Below, in pieces: positions 26,514 to 40,043 of a stretch of DNA of 64,000 nucleotides. How positions within the stretch are numbered: the first letter of the stretch is position 1; every line of letters starts with the position of its first letter. The position numbers and the translations under genes were made by a program. The notes beneath the pieces are model-generated. The model worked only from the letters and a program-made list of their open reading frames with translations. It did no database searches and was not told the origin of the DNA. Source of the DNA: Monilinia fructicola (lineage: Eukaryota; Ascomycota; Leotiomycetes; Helotiales; Sclerotiniaceae); assembly GCA_008692225.1 (NCBI GenBank), contig VICG01000011.1:1972501-2036500 (forward strand), read 5' to 3'.

Positions 26514-29500
26514 CTATCCCGCAGTAGTTAAAACATAACTCGTAATTGCACTCATCCTCTCACTCGTCAACTTCAGTCCAATCCTCAATAATTCTTGTGC
26601 AACCTCTTTATCCTTTTCCTGTAACAATTCCCAATCTCCCTTATTCATCAACCACGCCACGCAATCCCTCTCTGCAATCACCGTCGCCGTGCGATTCGTC
26701 TCTGAGAAGAATGGTAATTCTCCGCAAGTGGTTCCAGCAACTATGCTTTCGAAATAACGACCTTGGGGTAATTCATAATCAGCGCGGAGGATACCTTCCT
26801 CGAGTAGATAGAAACCTTTTGCAGGTTCGCCTCGACGAAAGAGTGTTGTACCAGCAAGGTATTCCTTGCGTGTAAAGAAGGGAACGACACGGAACCAAAA
26901 GTCTTCATTTTTGTCGGTAAGCCCTTGGAATGTTTTGAAGAATTAAGCGAAGGGGTTCTTTAAAATTGGAATATTTGATATCAGGTACTGTAGTTTCCTC
27001 CAAAGCATTAGTAGCCATTCGGAAAAGCTGATTCCGCCTCGGAGAACTGAATTGAGCATCGAAAGAATGGGAGAATGATTTGCCGCGGCGGCTTCGACTT
27101 GTGGGTACTTCTAAATGATCGGTGGGAGCGTTTCGACTGGCGCGAGCTTGTTGACTTGCGTAAAGGGTTTTCAATAACTCGTTCTCGCAACTCTCTAATG
27201 CGGAATTCAAATCCTCGAATAAGGTGACTTCATTACCATCTTCAATCACTTGACCTTGGCCAAGACCAACAGATCGAAGATGGCTCCCTAAAGGACCCTC
27301 TGGATCGACCCCACTAAGAGATAAAGTAACACCTTTCTTGCTGAAAATTCGATTCAATCGAAGAAAGGCTTCTGCGGCGGAATAGTCGATTCCCGTTACA
27401 TGATACAGGTCAAATATCAAGAAACGTATTGGTCTTTCGGTGAATGCTTCATCTTCGACCAAGGCACGGATACGTTCCTCAACACTGACGATAGTACCAA
27501 AGAAAAGATATCCAGCCAACTTTGTGACGTGTATTTGTTGGCCCACGTCTCGAAGGTAGCGAGATTGAGTAGCATTTCTTCGAACTGTTGATCCAGCTAT
27601 TTCACCAGAGTAGGATGCTCTGACTGCAGGAATTCTAGAGGTCTGGACTACTAACGAAACGAAGGCAAGACCAATGCCTAGGAAAATGCCAGCAACAAAA
27701 TCATAGATACCCATCGTGATCACAATTACGCAAACCTGCGAATGTTAGCTCTTGTCCGAAAAGGGCAAAGACATGTAAATATTTGGGATCAACAAGGTAA
27801 GGCTTGCAGAATAAATTCCTAGAACTTACTGTCAAATACTCAAGAGGCTTCAACTTCTTTCTTGGTACCCATACTGCCTCAACCAAAAGTTCGAAGCCAA
27901 GGACAAAGATGAGAGCCCCAACCATCATGACGGGTATGTAACCGATGAGGATCAGTCCATACATCAAGATACCGAAAGTAGCGAAAGCAAGCAAGATGCC
28001 AGCTAGACGACTACCCCCTGATCTCATGAAGAGGATAGAATTGGTGTACACCAAGTAGTTTTGTACGCTTCCTGCAAATCCCGATAGCATGTTTGAGATA
28101 CCATGTGCGATTAATTCTCGATCCAGGTTGAGATTATCCTCCCCCACATTAATGGCCAATGCCGGGACATTAATTGGAACATGTAAGAGTCCAAAAAATG
28201 TCAGAGCAAACATGGCAGGGACGGTTTCAAGAATGGCATCCCAATGAACGAGATGGAACTTGTATAAAGTCCAGAAATACCACCACGGCTCATTAGCCTC
28301 CGGTCCCTCAAAGATCCAACCGTTCCGACGTAAATTGGGTACTTCAAGCTCGTCCAATGAGAAGACAAAGAAGTAGAAGACCGCTGGAATGACCATAATG
28401 ACGGCCGAAAGATAAAATTTCGAGGTAACCTTGGTTTGCGACCAAAAGATGAATAGAGCGATGGCAAAAGGGATGACCCACAAAGCAATAGTATCAGACT
28501 CAAACATTTTATGTACGGTGTCCAAGTCGTAATTCAAATTTCCATCAAGGCGTGCTGTGACTTCAAACCCAGTAGCGATAAGGAACCAACCGACGCCACC
28601 AATGCATCCAATGAGTATGTGTCTAGGGATGAATCCAACAATGTAACCGAAGCCACATGTACCCATGAGAAAGAATACAATGCCTGTCAAAACGGAACTG
28701 ATCGCATATGACGTGATAGTTGTCGCAATGACGGCTTCAGGGTTATCTTCGCCAACCACTTCCATTATCGTAAACGCCATTTTGTGAAAAAATGGTACAA
28801 CTTCTATCATTTCACTACCGATTCCTCCTTTGAATGAACTCATACCACATGAGAACACCAATTGCGAAATAATTGTGCTCACATAGAAGATGGAGATGCC
28901 AGCAGCACCAAGTTTTTCAAAAATTGGTTGCCCAAGAGGAAATAAAATCTGTAGAAAGATATGTTAATATGCAAATCGCATGACTCAAGAATCAAGACTT
29001 CCAAGTTTACCCAGACCATGCTTCGTGAGAGGGGGGGGGGGGAGAGAGAGAGAGAGAGATGTGGAAGAAACAACGGGAGTAAACCCCGTGATTGATGATC
29101 ACGTCATCATTTCTCGCAGTCTTGAACTTCAGTGATAAAAAGATAGAAACGTACCATTCCATATGACAAGGCATCCAAGATATTGAGTAGCATTCCTAGA
29201 AGGACTGATGGAAGGGATTGAGCCGGTGCCATGACACAGTGTCGCCATATCGCTCTTCTGTTCCAGCGCTTGGGGTTGAAAGCAGTTTGGATGATGGCGG
29301 TCCCTCGTTCTTTGGTTGAAGTCATGACGTTTCGTAGCCTTGACAAAGCTGGAGCTCTTTTGGTGTGTAAACTTTCAATGTCTTGATCCCCTCTGATCCA
29401 ATCTGGGTGAGCATGTGAGGGTGAAGGCTTGGACAATAAGGGTGTGCGCTCCGTTGAATCCATCCTGACACCTTGCGAGGTAATGATCAGACGGCCATTC

Positions 29501-30196
29501 CGTGAATTGGAATCGTCTTCGACATCTTCAATAGCTCCATATTCCAATTCCCCATATTTGTTCGGCGGTGATGTACTTGGAGGAGAGGTTCTGAGCATGT
29601 TGGCTATAGCCGATGCGCTTCGTGGAAGACTGCTTGACGAGCCCTCCTCTGGAGTGACGGGCTCAGATACTTCTTCTATCGTTTCGTGTCGTGCTTCAGT
29701 TTCTCGACTCGATCTTGACTCATCCTCTCCATTAAAGTATGATTCAAGGTGCATCTGGGTTGTACGAGGTCGGGTTGGTGATGCAGGACCTGGCGCTGGT
29801 GTATCGGACAGGGCATATGACGCAAGCTCGGCCGTATCTTCCCTAACACTTCGGGCATACTGTGCGCTGTCGACGGGGGCTGTGATAACGTTAGAGCAGA
29901 TTCAATTGTGATCTCTCGCCTGAATTTACGAGGTCGTACTTACCTGGATCTCCACGATAGGAGAGATGAACAAACGAACGTGTAGGTTGGTATTGGTGTG
30001 AAGTACCGGTAGGATTAGAAGTCGCATTAGGATAGGCGGGTTGACCTCTAAGGGAAGCTTGATTCGCATCCAATGGCACATTGGGAACCCCGTCTTGCGA
30101 ACCAGAAGAACGAGGAATAAGGCGGGGACTTGTGTATGATGACATGGAATCTCCACGACGCCGTGGTGGCCCAGGAGATGACGAGGGGAATGACAT
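26514..30196 (-). CDS. SLC26/SulP transporter with STAS and cyclic-nucleotide-binding domains (VSB1/YGR125W-like)
   Basis: Resembles yeast Vsb1 (YGR125W), a vacuolar SLC26 member linked to basic amino acid storage. Exons on the minus strand are 30196-29944, 29879-29155, 28948-27830 and 27735-26514. After removing one base the total is 1,106 codons. The N-terminal 230 or so residues are Ser/Pro-rich and probably disordered (LPRSASAIANMLRTSPPSTS). Then come the SulP membrane domain (from QSLPSVLLGMLLNILDALSYG, with multiple hydrophobic helices), a STAS domain (FLIFDLYHVTGIDYSAAEAF), and a C-terminal cNMP-type domain (GFYLLEEGILRADYE ... CGELPFFSETNRTATV). One extra base in the run at 26933-26936 breaks the frame just before the cNMP domain, so a naive model loses that domain. 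The substrate in this organism is unproven. Confidence 0.88.
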
Positions 30197-33160
30197 TATT
30201 TCGAAACGCTACCAGGCCAAAAGTAGATTATGGCAAGCTATCCAAGAAATATTCGTACCTGCCTTGTGCTCTCAGAGCGCAGAGAGTAGATTCTACGGAA
30301 AGACAATTATGACAGTGAAAGAAGAAGAAGAAGAAGATGATAATAATAATAATAATAATAATAACAATAATAATAATACCAATTACTGTAATGTACCCAA
30401 GTATGATGCGAATGAATTTGACGAATAAAATTGAAATTACAAAAAAGAAATTCTAGATAAGGCCGGGGATTATTACTAGTTCCCCTTAGCTAGTTTGAGT
30501 ATAGACTGGATCCATAATCTGGGTAGTCTGGATCGTCTGGACTCTGGAGTAGTCTTTACTCCGTAGACGTTTCGTGTAATTCTACTTAGTTCTACTGTAC
30601 TTACTGTACAAGGGAGAGAGGAAGGATGGATGGACGGATGGATGGATGGATGGGTGGATGAGTGAGTGGGTGGGTAGATGTATGAGTGGGTGAGTGGATG
30701 TATAGATGTATCGATGTATGAGTGAGGAAGTGGGTGTATAGATGTATAGATGTATAGATGTATACTTAGGTGGATATATAGATGTATAGAATACTCGAGT
30801 ATGGATGTATGAATCCTTATTAGAGTATAAAAGAAAGAAAGAAAGAAAGAATAAATGATGAATGATGGAGGAATGGGTCGGTCGGCCGGTACCTTGGATT
30901 GCCCAGGTGGTGGGTACCTTGATGGATCCGAACTAGGACATTCCATGCACGCGAAGAAAGGTTGATTGATTGAAGAGATCCATGGATCCTCTAACAGTGC
31001 AGACAGTGCAGACAGTGCAGTACAGGACGGAGTACGTATTGTATTAGGTCATCAATGAAAGTCCATCCATACACAGTACTCTGGAGTCTGCACGCAGTAA
31101 CTACCTAGGTACTGTATTGTACAATGTACATCTACAGTATCAATGGACTTGCATAATCCGTGACTAAGGATATACTTACAGCAAGATACCCATGATGATG
31201 CTTACCTCCTCCACTTAGCTCCTCATGCGGAGTACTTGACCGTGCAGATAGTGGTTGGATCTGGATGTACTACTTGTTACTGTAGTGAACTTATTATTAC
31301 TGTACGGAGGAAGATGCAAGGCGATGGAAGTCGTAGCTTGACCGCATACATGAACATATTGGTACATTGATGCGTTGATATATTAACACATTACCTAGGT
31401 AACACATCAACACATCAATACATCAATACATCAATACATCAATACATCAACACATCAACACGCACATCAATACTACCATACATACACAACGTAACCAGAG
31501 ACAGCCCTGTATAAAAAGACGGAGACTCTCAAATAAGACTCTCGACCCAACAACTGACGCCCCGGTGAATGCAATCTACCTTCCAAGCTCCAACCTCCCA
31601 AGTTGTTTGTCCTCGACCCTCCGTTGAAAATTATTACAATATTCTGCTCTGTCCTCTGCTCTGTCCTCTGCATGCTTTTACAGTGGGGTTATATCATTTA
31701 CCGGGAACGTTTGCCTTTACCTACTGTACAGTACAGTAGGTACCTTTGTGGGCGGAGGACGGGGGGCAGGGATATCATATTCGGTATGCAATTCTCACCA
31801 ATCATTTCCATACGTTGCATTCATGCCATCCCATGCTACAAGTATTTCGTGAACTTTGTGTCACTGTACGATTTGGATTGGTAGACGATTTGGATTGAAT
31901 GGAGTTCTTGCTACGTTTGTGCTCTCTAAATTCCTATTTGATTAACTTGGCTGTCATTTTGGGGGTATCGAGCTAGGGAGGTCGTAGGGAGGTAGGTTAA
32001 TGCAAGCTATCAGAATTTGCAAATCAGACGTTAACGTCGTCAACATCCTTAGGAAAGAAACCAAGAAAAGAGAGGATAAAAAAAACCTTTATTTGCATGT
32101 GCTGCGAAAACGATCCTCATTACGCCACATCCACAGCCAAGACTTTGACATGCGGCGGTTGCTTGGTTTCACGCTTACTACTAGTGCTGTACATAGTACA
32201 TACCCAACCACATGGGAATTGACCCCTCGTCAATCGAACTCCCACATTGCTCCAAAGCCACGGAAAAGCTTCGTGAGAGTTTACGTAGTCTCGATCTTTG
32301 GTGATGATGGATTGAGAGGTCATTTCCAGGTAAATCATACTTCAATTTTGTCTCATCAAGAACGATTCTCGAGTGGAAGAATCTGGTACGACAGGAACGG
32401 AACTGTAGTACCCAATCATAAAAAGCCGTGTCTGTGATCCTTTTTTAGGTAAGGCAAAGGTACAGGATGATACCCGGGGATCGTCATCCTGTCAATCCAT
32501 GCATGCCGGCTAATTAATCTACAGCACATGGAGTAATAAATAAACGACTCATGAGAGACTTACCCCTCAGGAGCCACCATGGAAGCTCTCGGCATGTCCA
32601 ATAAGATCATTTCAATTCAGCTCGAGGTACCGAGCCGGTCTCGAATTCGATCAATCAACACGAGATGTCCTGGTTGGTACCTTATACGGAGGACGAGGCC
32701 CTTCCACTCAATTTTACCCCGCACCAAAGCAGGCTACAGAACGTTGTTGTTTTGTATCTCACCTGATCCTACTCGAGTATACAATATTACAGTGACCCCC
32801 CGTGTCGTATTTATGTGGTAATAGCAATAACAAAATGTTTTGTCGTGCAAACTGTAGTCCCCGTCGACTTCCTTTCTCTTATCATCCAATGCGAATAGGG
32901 GCCCCACTAACCCCCCAGCTCTCCGGCACCGGCCGCACTGGGCCTCTCCTCAATGGGCTAGGTTTCGCGGCGGAACACAGAGCCGTGTTGCTCCTAGGTG
33001 AAGAGCATACTCCATGCTTTGATGGACGTTTGCTCCAATCATCATCCGTGTACGGCTCATGGGTCTTTCTCCTCAGTTTGTTTGACGTACTTCAATCAAC
33101 CCAGCCGTGTGATGTTGGTTCCCCCAAGATTCTTCCTGTAGTTGGATATCGTAGTCGTGT
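30197..33160. other. Intergenic region with microsatellites
   Basis: Contains (AAT)n near 30338-30377, GATG/GATGTATA repeats at 30625-30800, a CAGTGCAGA repeat near 30997-31022, and ACATCAATACATCAAT repeats at 31385-31460. ACCTAGGT occurs at about 31105 and 31394. The 145-codon plus-strand frame at 32000-32437 shows no recognisable protein character. Confidence 0.55.
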
Positions 33161-33926
33161 TTAGCTGAGCTTTTGAAGGTATCCTTGTGCGATCAAGCGT
33201 TCAACATCCCCTTGTCGAACATAAAATTGCGAATTCTTGGTAAGATTGATGGTACTGCATTGTGATCAAATCAGTCACCGTTCATCTCATTGGTGTTGCG
33301 CACTTACCCGTATTCTGTCTGAATTTCTCCAGCATCCTTGAGAACGCGAACATCGATGAACAGATCCTTGGGGGGTTCGAGACTTCCGGTAAGATCAATA
33401 TCGGTCCAATGCCCTTTGAAAGCAGCGAGTAAATCACTATATTGCCTGACGTATTCTTCTTCTTCCGGGCTTAGACTACTGGTATTCCCCTCACCACTTC
33501 CTAAATCTGCCCCTCCGTTCTGCCCCTCATTCATAACTCGATGTTGCTGTACAGCTAAATCCAAAACATCGCTACCATTCCACACCATCTCTTCAAGCTT
33601 GTCTGTTCGTGTACGATGGTATGCGAGGAGACACCGTTTGTTCCTTCGCATACACAAGTGATCCACGAGGAGAGTACATGCTGCCGCAGGGTCGGCAGAT
33701 GGATCGAAAGAGCCACCGACCGATTGTAGAATACTCGAGGCATCTTTGTCTAAATCCCTGACTTCTCTGGTGACTGCGCGAACCATCTCAGTCTGATATG
33801 GAGGAAGGTGTTCAAGTTTTTGGGTTCTTTTCGCATGTTGAACCTGAGTAACGTTAGTTAGCAGTTATCAAGATTACTGATTTACGATGACAACCTCACC
33901 AATTTATTCCCTATATCGCCGTACAT
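33161..33926 (-). CDS. PSF1: GINS complex subunit PSF1
   Basis: One of four GINS subunits; GINS joins Cdc45 and Mcm2-7 to form the replicative helicase. Exons on the minus strand are 33926-33900, 33843-33308 and 33254-33161, giving 218 residues with all splice phases consistent and no frame break. The start MYGDIGNKLV, the helical motif LPPYQTEMVRAVTREV, the stretch CMRRNKRCLLAYHRTR and the C-terminal beta domain GTINLTKNSQFYVRQGDVE are family signatures. The 27-base first exon is short but matches the conserved N-terminus. Confidence 0.95.
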
Positions 33927-34746
33927 TCTGAAATATGTAATTGTTCGTATGTCGCTAAGAAGAACTTACAGAAATATAAGCACTTTTAGTCGAAAGAGTC
34001 GCGCTGAGCAACGAAACCCCTCCAAAAATCGCGGTATAACCAAAAAGTGGATCACACTAGTAACCTTTATCAGCTAAAATCATTAGTCACCATTTGAACT
34101 TTCTGGCATTCAATTTAATTTTTAACTTCACTTCACTTCACATTTCTACCGAGTCATAACTTCTTCAAATATAAGATTCATGACAATGTTATGAGGTAAT
34201 CAATTTACACAATTTACTCGACCGTACGAATGAAATAGTTTTCATTTGCATATTTCTTCACAACTGGTCATTTCAGAAGGGTAAATCACAATGGTGGCGG
34301 CATAAAGTAACCTTGGACCTTGGGATAGGCACGGCAACCTGCATGACAATGGCTTTGTTAAGACTCATCAGTTCCCCTTAAGCCAAACTCCTTGTTCATG
34401 ATTTTCATCCTCATTCATATAAATCCGGCAAAGTATGGTTGATAACCACATTACTTCGTGAAAGTTTCACGGAGCATTATGAATAGGACATTCATCATTC
34501 CTGATACCAGGCTCTACATGAAATCGGCTGGACACGAGGCAATAAACGTCCATCCCTATCTACATCATAGGCATATTTATTCTCATCAAAAATTGCCAAA
34601 CTTTTCCATACACAATGAAATCGTCAGACTGCCAGACCACACACAAACACCACGAGAAATGCACACAATGAAGCCTCCTTCTCCATACCCAATGCATCTT
34701 CATGTACACGAGTGATCCGCCCCAATTCTATCGACGTCAAATTATC
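33927..34746. other. Intergenic between PSF1 and the HMG-box gene
   Basis: The PSF1 promoter lies in the first part and the 3' end of the HMG-box gene at the other side. Nothing else is recognised. Confidence 0.6.
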
Positions 34747-36421
34747 TTATTCCTCTCCAGCCCCCATCCAGTTATCGAATTCTCGGCCGCTATCCAGTGT
34801 CTCAATATGCCACCCTTCTTGGTGTCCTCGCAAAACATCCATATGTTGGTCATGAATTTGCCCTTTATCTACATGTTCAGATCCGAGGTATTGAAGAGCA
34901 GGATCCATATCTCTGTCGTTCATTCCGTATCCAGCCTGCCACCCTTGCTCGGAATCATGACTACTACCAAAATACACACCGTCAGGATGGGATTCGTGAT
35001 AATTGGCGTTATCGTATGGACCATGATCTTGAGTCATCAAAGAAGGATCTATCCTGAAATCCGGTGCAGGTGAAGGGGTATAGTGTGGCTGTGGGTGCAT
35101 TATATCAAACTCCTGTCCTCCCGGAATACTGACTTGGTACGAATGAACTCCTGGAGCTGGCGTCTTCTTGATGATGACATCTTCAACACCGGCGACTAAA
35201 GGGTTATTTTGAATGGTCTGCTGATAGTATTCTCCAGGTTGCATACCTGCTTGATTATACTGAGCAGGTGGCTGCTTTCCTGGATTCGCAATTTGGTACG
35301 AGGATTTATTATAGCTGGCGTAGTTGGGTTCCATAGAGTGCTCGCGCGAAGAGTAGTGATACGCGGATCTTGTTGTGGGATAGACAACTGGCTGCTGTTG
35401 CATGGGTCGCGGTGGGTTTCGAAGGTTTCGTCTCTTCTTCGCCTGTCCTGCCCCTTGCCAATCAAAATCAGTCAAATCGGAATCATCGGAAGCAATATCT
35501 TCAGACATCTTTCTTTTGGAAGCTTTGCCAGCGCCAGGCTTGGTGGGAGAAAATTTGTAACCCGGGTGCGCATTCTGATGATTGACTCTTTCAATTCTGG
35601 CCCATTCACTGAATTGCTCTTTCACCTCGTCAGGTTCCAACGGCCAACTATCACCGCAGACTTGGGATACCACTTGATGATTGTTTTGCAGGCACCAATC
35701 CTTCGTTCGATTTTGATACGCTTTGCGATAGAGCATGAAGGAATTCATTGGCCTCTTCACTTTCCCCGGAACTTTACCATCATCTACTTCCCTTCGTCGC
35801 TCCTCGGCCGACCTATTCACGTACGTCTCGATATCGGCGACTGGGACGTGTTTCCAATCTTTGGTAAGCTCACTCAACGGCTTGTCCAGCTTGGCCACCT
35901 TTTTCTCGGCCTTCACCTTCTCCTTCTTGGCCTTCTTCATCTTTGGCGATTTTTCTGCTCGATGGCGTCCCTCAGGCATAGGTCTTAACGTCTGCTGTCC
36001 ACCTCTTTGAATCGTAAGGCCACTCCTCGTTCTTATCATATCTTGGGACGAAGGGGTTGGTGAACTAGCTGGTGTGCTGTATTGATCTTGGTACATGGGC
36101 GTTTGAAAATCATGATACTCCTAACCTACAATTAGCTTGGGAAGGGAGGCATGCCTTTATTCGCCAACTCACGTATTGAATCCCTAATCCGGAGTCCTGG
36201 TGTTGATGCTGGTATGGGTAGCTAGTCTGCTGCTGCGGCCGGGTGCGTAGGTATTGATCATCATGTGAAAGGGGCGAATCGTAATGTGTTTGCATGTGAA
36301 TTCCCTCGTCTTGCTCGTATTTTGGTTGTGGATAGGACGTGTTCGCATTGTGTGCCACTAAATGATGAAGATCATGCTGAAACATTTCGCTATTTCTTGA
36401 AGGCGGTGGTGATAGCGTCAT
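34747..36421 (-). CDS. MATA-type HMG-box transcription factor (Ste11-like family)
   Basis: Sequence-specific HMG-box proteins of this type control mating and development in ascomycetes. Exons on the minus strand are 36421-36173 and 36120-34747, 540 residues, intact. The N-terminal 90 residues are Gln/His/Tyr-rich. A Lys-rich segment (SPKMKKAKKEKVKAEKKVAK) precedes the HMG box at about residues 202-272, with KRPMNSFMLYRKAYQNRTKD, a Trp at DSW and HPGYKFSP. A nuclear signal KKRR follows, then a long disordered Gln/Tyr/Pro-rich C-terminus. It is not in a recognisable mating-type locus, since PSF1 is the neighbour and no alpha-box gene is seen. The target genes cannot be read from sequence. Confidence 0.85.
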
Positions 36422-39289
36422 ATTGATCGCTCTTATGGGAAGCTTCGGGAGATTGGCGAAAGAAGAAGGTCGAATATTGGGGATGTTGGTCGCTGGCTTA
36501 TAAATGGCTTTCTACCAGTGTAGAATATTCACTAACCAGCTCGATAGTTCAAAGGCACTACGTCACAGAGGCTGTGACAATTGAGCTTAACGATTCTCAA
36601 TCTATTGCGACAATACTGTTAAACTTTCAGAGCCCCGCTTAAGCCTTGTGTCCTTTTCTATGTGACAAGATATATGGATTACTTGCTGGAGTTTTTTGTT
36701 ATTGTTGATGAGTGTCTCCTGGGCCTCGGCCAGAGAAGGATTGTGAGAAGCAAGTGAGACCAAAAAGATGTTCTTTTTCAAAGTTCTGGAAATTCCAGAG
36801 AAGTTCTTTGGAGAGTAAATGGTTCATCTGAATTTCCAATATTAGGTTTGAGGTCTGAGAAAATGATTCAAGTGGGATCGTTTCCCTTTTCTCTCAGGAC
36901 CGTGCAGTATCAGAAAGTTTGGGATGAACCTGTGGCTCCCTGCAGGCTACGCCGTCTTCCCTTCGGAGGTTTATGTTCTGGAACCGTGGTGTCAAGCAAT
37001 TTAGATGCAAGTGTCCAGTGATGAGTACCCCTGGTAATGCTGCAGAGCATCTAAGGTTGCTATGGTGTCAAAAATTAATTTTCTTTGTCCTATACTGCAG
37101 TCGTAATGAGTTGTTATTGAAGGAAGCACTGAATTTTGAGCTCTATTCCACGATAGTCCAACCGTGTAAGAGCCTTTGTTTTGGAAGGTAAATCAAAAGA
37201 AAGGATTTGGGCAGGTCTTTATGTATTCGAGAGATGGGCTGTGATGAAAGCTAGTGGATGAAATGGGCAAAGAACCGTTTTCAGCCAATCACTGTTTTCA
37301 ACCACCTCAAAGTCACAGTAAATAAGCGCATCTACAAACCTTCCAGAAGCGCGTCTAATCCTAAAATTACTTGCATGCAATTGTCAAATTGCTGTCTCTT
37401 CACTCCTTTGCCAATGTAAAAAGGCATTCAAAAGATGATTACTTTATTTGTCTCAAAATTTAAATCAAGTTGCAGTATTTCCATCTAACTCCAAGCTGTC
37501 TCCCACCCATCATAACATGAATTCAATTATAATCTTACATATATGGCCTGCACAAAGATGGCTCTTGTCGAGGCTAAGTGCAAACAGGCCAGGATGGCAA
37601 TTTTGTTTTACGAACCATGGTAAGTGCACTCTTCCCCGCTGGTTCATGCACACATACATGCTCGCAGCTTGAAGAGGTACATGAGTAAGTGGCAAGGAAG
37701 ATCCATCCTGCATCTTGGGTCCAGCTGGTCTCTGTATTTATAAACCGGCAAGTTGCGAGGAATGTTGAGGAAATCCAGCAAAGGTTACACAAGATTGCTG
37801 TTTTGGGATGCCTGGAATGTAGATTGATGGCTAACCTCTTTGGGATTCCTTTCTTCTTACCGGTTTTACCCACGCCGGATGTCGAATGCATATTTTCCGT
37901 GCTGCGATAATAACAGAGCATGTTCAAGGTCCTTTGCTATATCATGCGTGTGGGCAAGCAAAGCTTAGGGACAAGAACAAGATGGAATATGGCAAGTTGA
38001 TTTGGAGACGTGATGTAAATTGAAGTGATGTAGTATGCCATTTTGCATTCATTAGAGCTGTTCATGAGATCTAAATAACATTTTAGAAGTGTGGCGCGAA
38101 CCTCACGGGTGGCTGCATTGGTTTCATTGAATAGCCAGGGTGTTTGATATATTGGTTCAGAGTGGGGCTGGAACACTTCCACTTTAGTTGCTGGCAAGGA
38201 GTTGGGAAGGCATTTATTTGTATATCATGGATGTGAATTAGAAGTTGGAAGGATTTATTATTCTGCTTATTCCTATGTTCAAGATGTTTTATGGAACCAA
38301 ATTACCGTCTAAATCTATGTTTCTATGCCTATGTTAGAATTTTTCCTTTGGTGTAAAACAAGGTTCTTTGAAAAAATTTCTTCAATTCGATTGATTCACT
38401 TCAGCCCTTTGATATTGGGTTTCATTCAAGGTTGAAGATTGAAGATTCTTGAAGCTGGTGGAATTTTGACTGATTTTCATCCCAACCAATGGTAGCTGGT
38501 GTCAGGAGGTAAAAGCTGATAATGCGACAAATATAGGTACGTGCTTCTGTTTTACATCTATGGTTTTCGTGCCCAACTGTCTAACTGTTTAATGGGGCTT
38601 CCTAGTGCACAACGTGGTTCTTTCTAGAATTGGTTACTCACCGTCTTTCCTGGATTGAATCTCCGAACCATCCCGATTTCCAAATACCCTACCGCCTCTG
38701 AGCCTAGACCCCTAAAGTGAAGTCGTGTGATGGGTTGATTTCCTTACCGGAGCTCACCGGAGAGTAGCGATGTGCGGCGATCGATGGAAAATTTCAGATT
38801 CGAAATGGCGAATAGGAGCTTGTGGAATAGGTGAGAAGACTCTGAAGCTTCATTGCCGTGGAAGAGAAGGAGGAAGACGAAGATGAAGAGGTCTGCTGAT
38901 GGAACAGGATGGATGCGATGGCACACGATGGTTTACGATGAAATCACTATTCGCAGACTCCTAGAGCGCTAGCAAAAGTTGCACGACAAAGGAAATGGGC
39001 ATGGGAAGGATGATTGGGAGGCTACGGAAGCTATGGATAGATGGGTGAAGTTGTCTTAACGCGCCGAGGCTTTCCTGATCTCTACGGCGCCCATATTTCA
39101 TCCTTTTAAATTCTTGCATCTGCCGAGAGGCAATGGAATGACATGACGGCTATGCAAGTGATTTTCCATCAACACTCATCATTTTGGACATCTGATGAGG
39201 AGTGCGGAGTAGGAACTACGGACACCGGCGCTAGCATGTGTATCTTGGAATTCATCGCCTCGCCATGCTAACCTCAATCAGGATCGCAG

Positions 39290-39877
39290 TCATGACATAC
39301 CCTGCGCGGAATTGGGGGAAGGGGAGGGGGGTTTGGGAGCGCAGACAGTGACGCAAAAATTTCCCCAGCGATTGAAGAACAAAGGAAGAGATGGAACCTC
39401 GAATTCGAGTCGCCGAACGTTCGCATTCCCCGTTTGAGATGACGGCACGCTCGGCATTGACACGCCCACGATGACTTCCAAGAAAGCGTCTGCCGCCCCG
39501 TTCGCGCATCTTTTCGATGGGAGGAGGTGCAGGTGCAGGTGCAGATGGAGGATGTAGCTGCCGCGTGCTGATTTGACGCGGTGGAAGTCAAGATTGAAGG
39601 GTTCTTCTTCGTGTGAGAGGCGAGGACGTTTCCGTATGCAGGTGGTTCTAGCTTCAGGAACTGGGGTTAGCGCCCAGAGGGTACAAAGGCGGAGGGGACG
39701 TGTGAGGCTTGGGGGTGGGCAGAATGCGGCGTCACGAGGATTGGGGTTGGGAAGGGGGGGGGGGGCAATGAAAATCGTGCTTGGCTCGTTTGGGATGAGG
39801 GGTAACTTTTTTTTTCCCTTTCTCTTTGAGGATTTGAGGTTGGGGTTGCATGGGTGGATGTTGGGCGGGGGTGTCAT
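39290..39877 (-). other. Uncertain 195-codon reading frame
   Basis: An open frame with a Pro-rich N-terminal half and a His/Leu alternation caused by a GGTGCA repeat near 39520-39545. It contains RKRPRLSHEEEPFNLDF, which looks protein-like, but no family is recognised and no intron signals help. It may be chance in a GC-richer stretch. Confidence 0.15.
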
Positions 39878-39999
39878 TGCGATTGTGATTGTGATTGTGC
39901 TGTGTTTGGATTAGAGTGGTGGGAGAGGCGGGGAAGACGCGCTTCTAAGAATTCATGAGGGGTGTTACATGTATGTGCTCATGTTCATATCATAATACG

Positions 40000-40043
<44 letters not shown>

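Noticed and set aside
34747..36421. Mating-type locus
   Set aside because: The HMG box is MATA-like, but there is no alpha-box gene, no APN2/SLA2 neighbours and no idiomorph-like break in composition.
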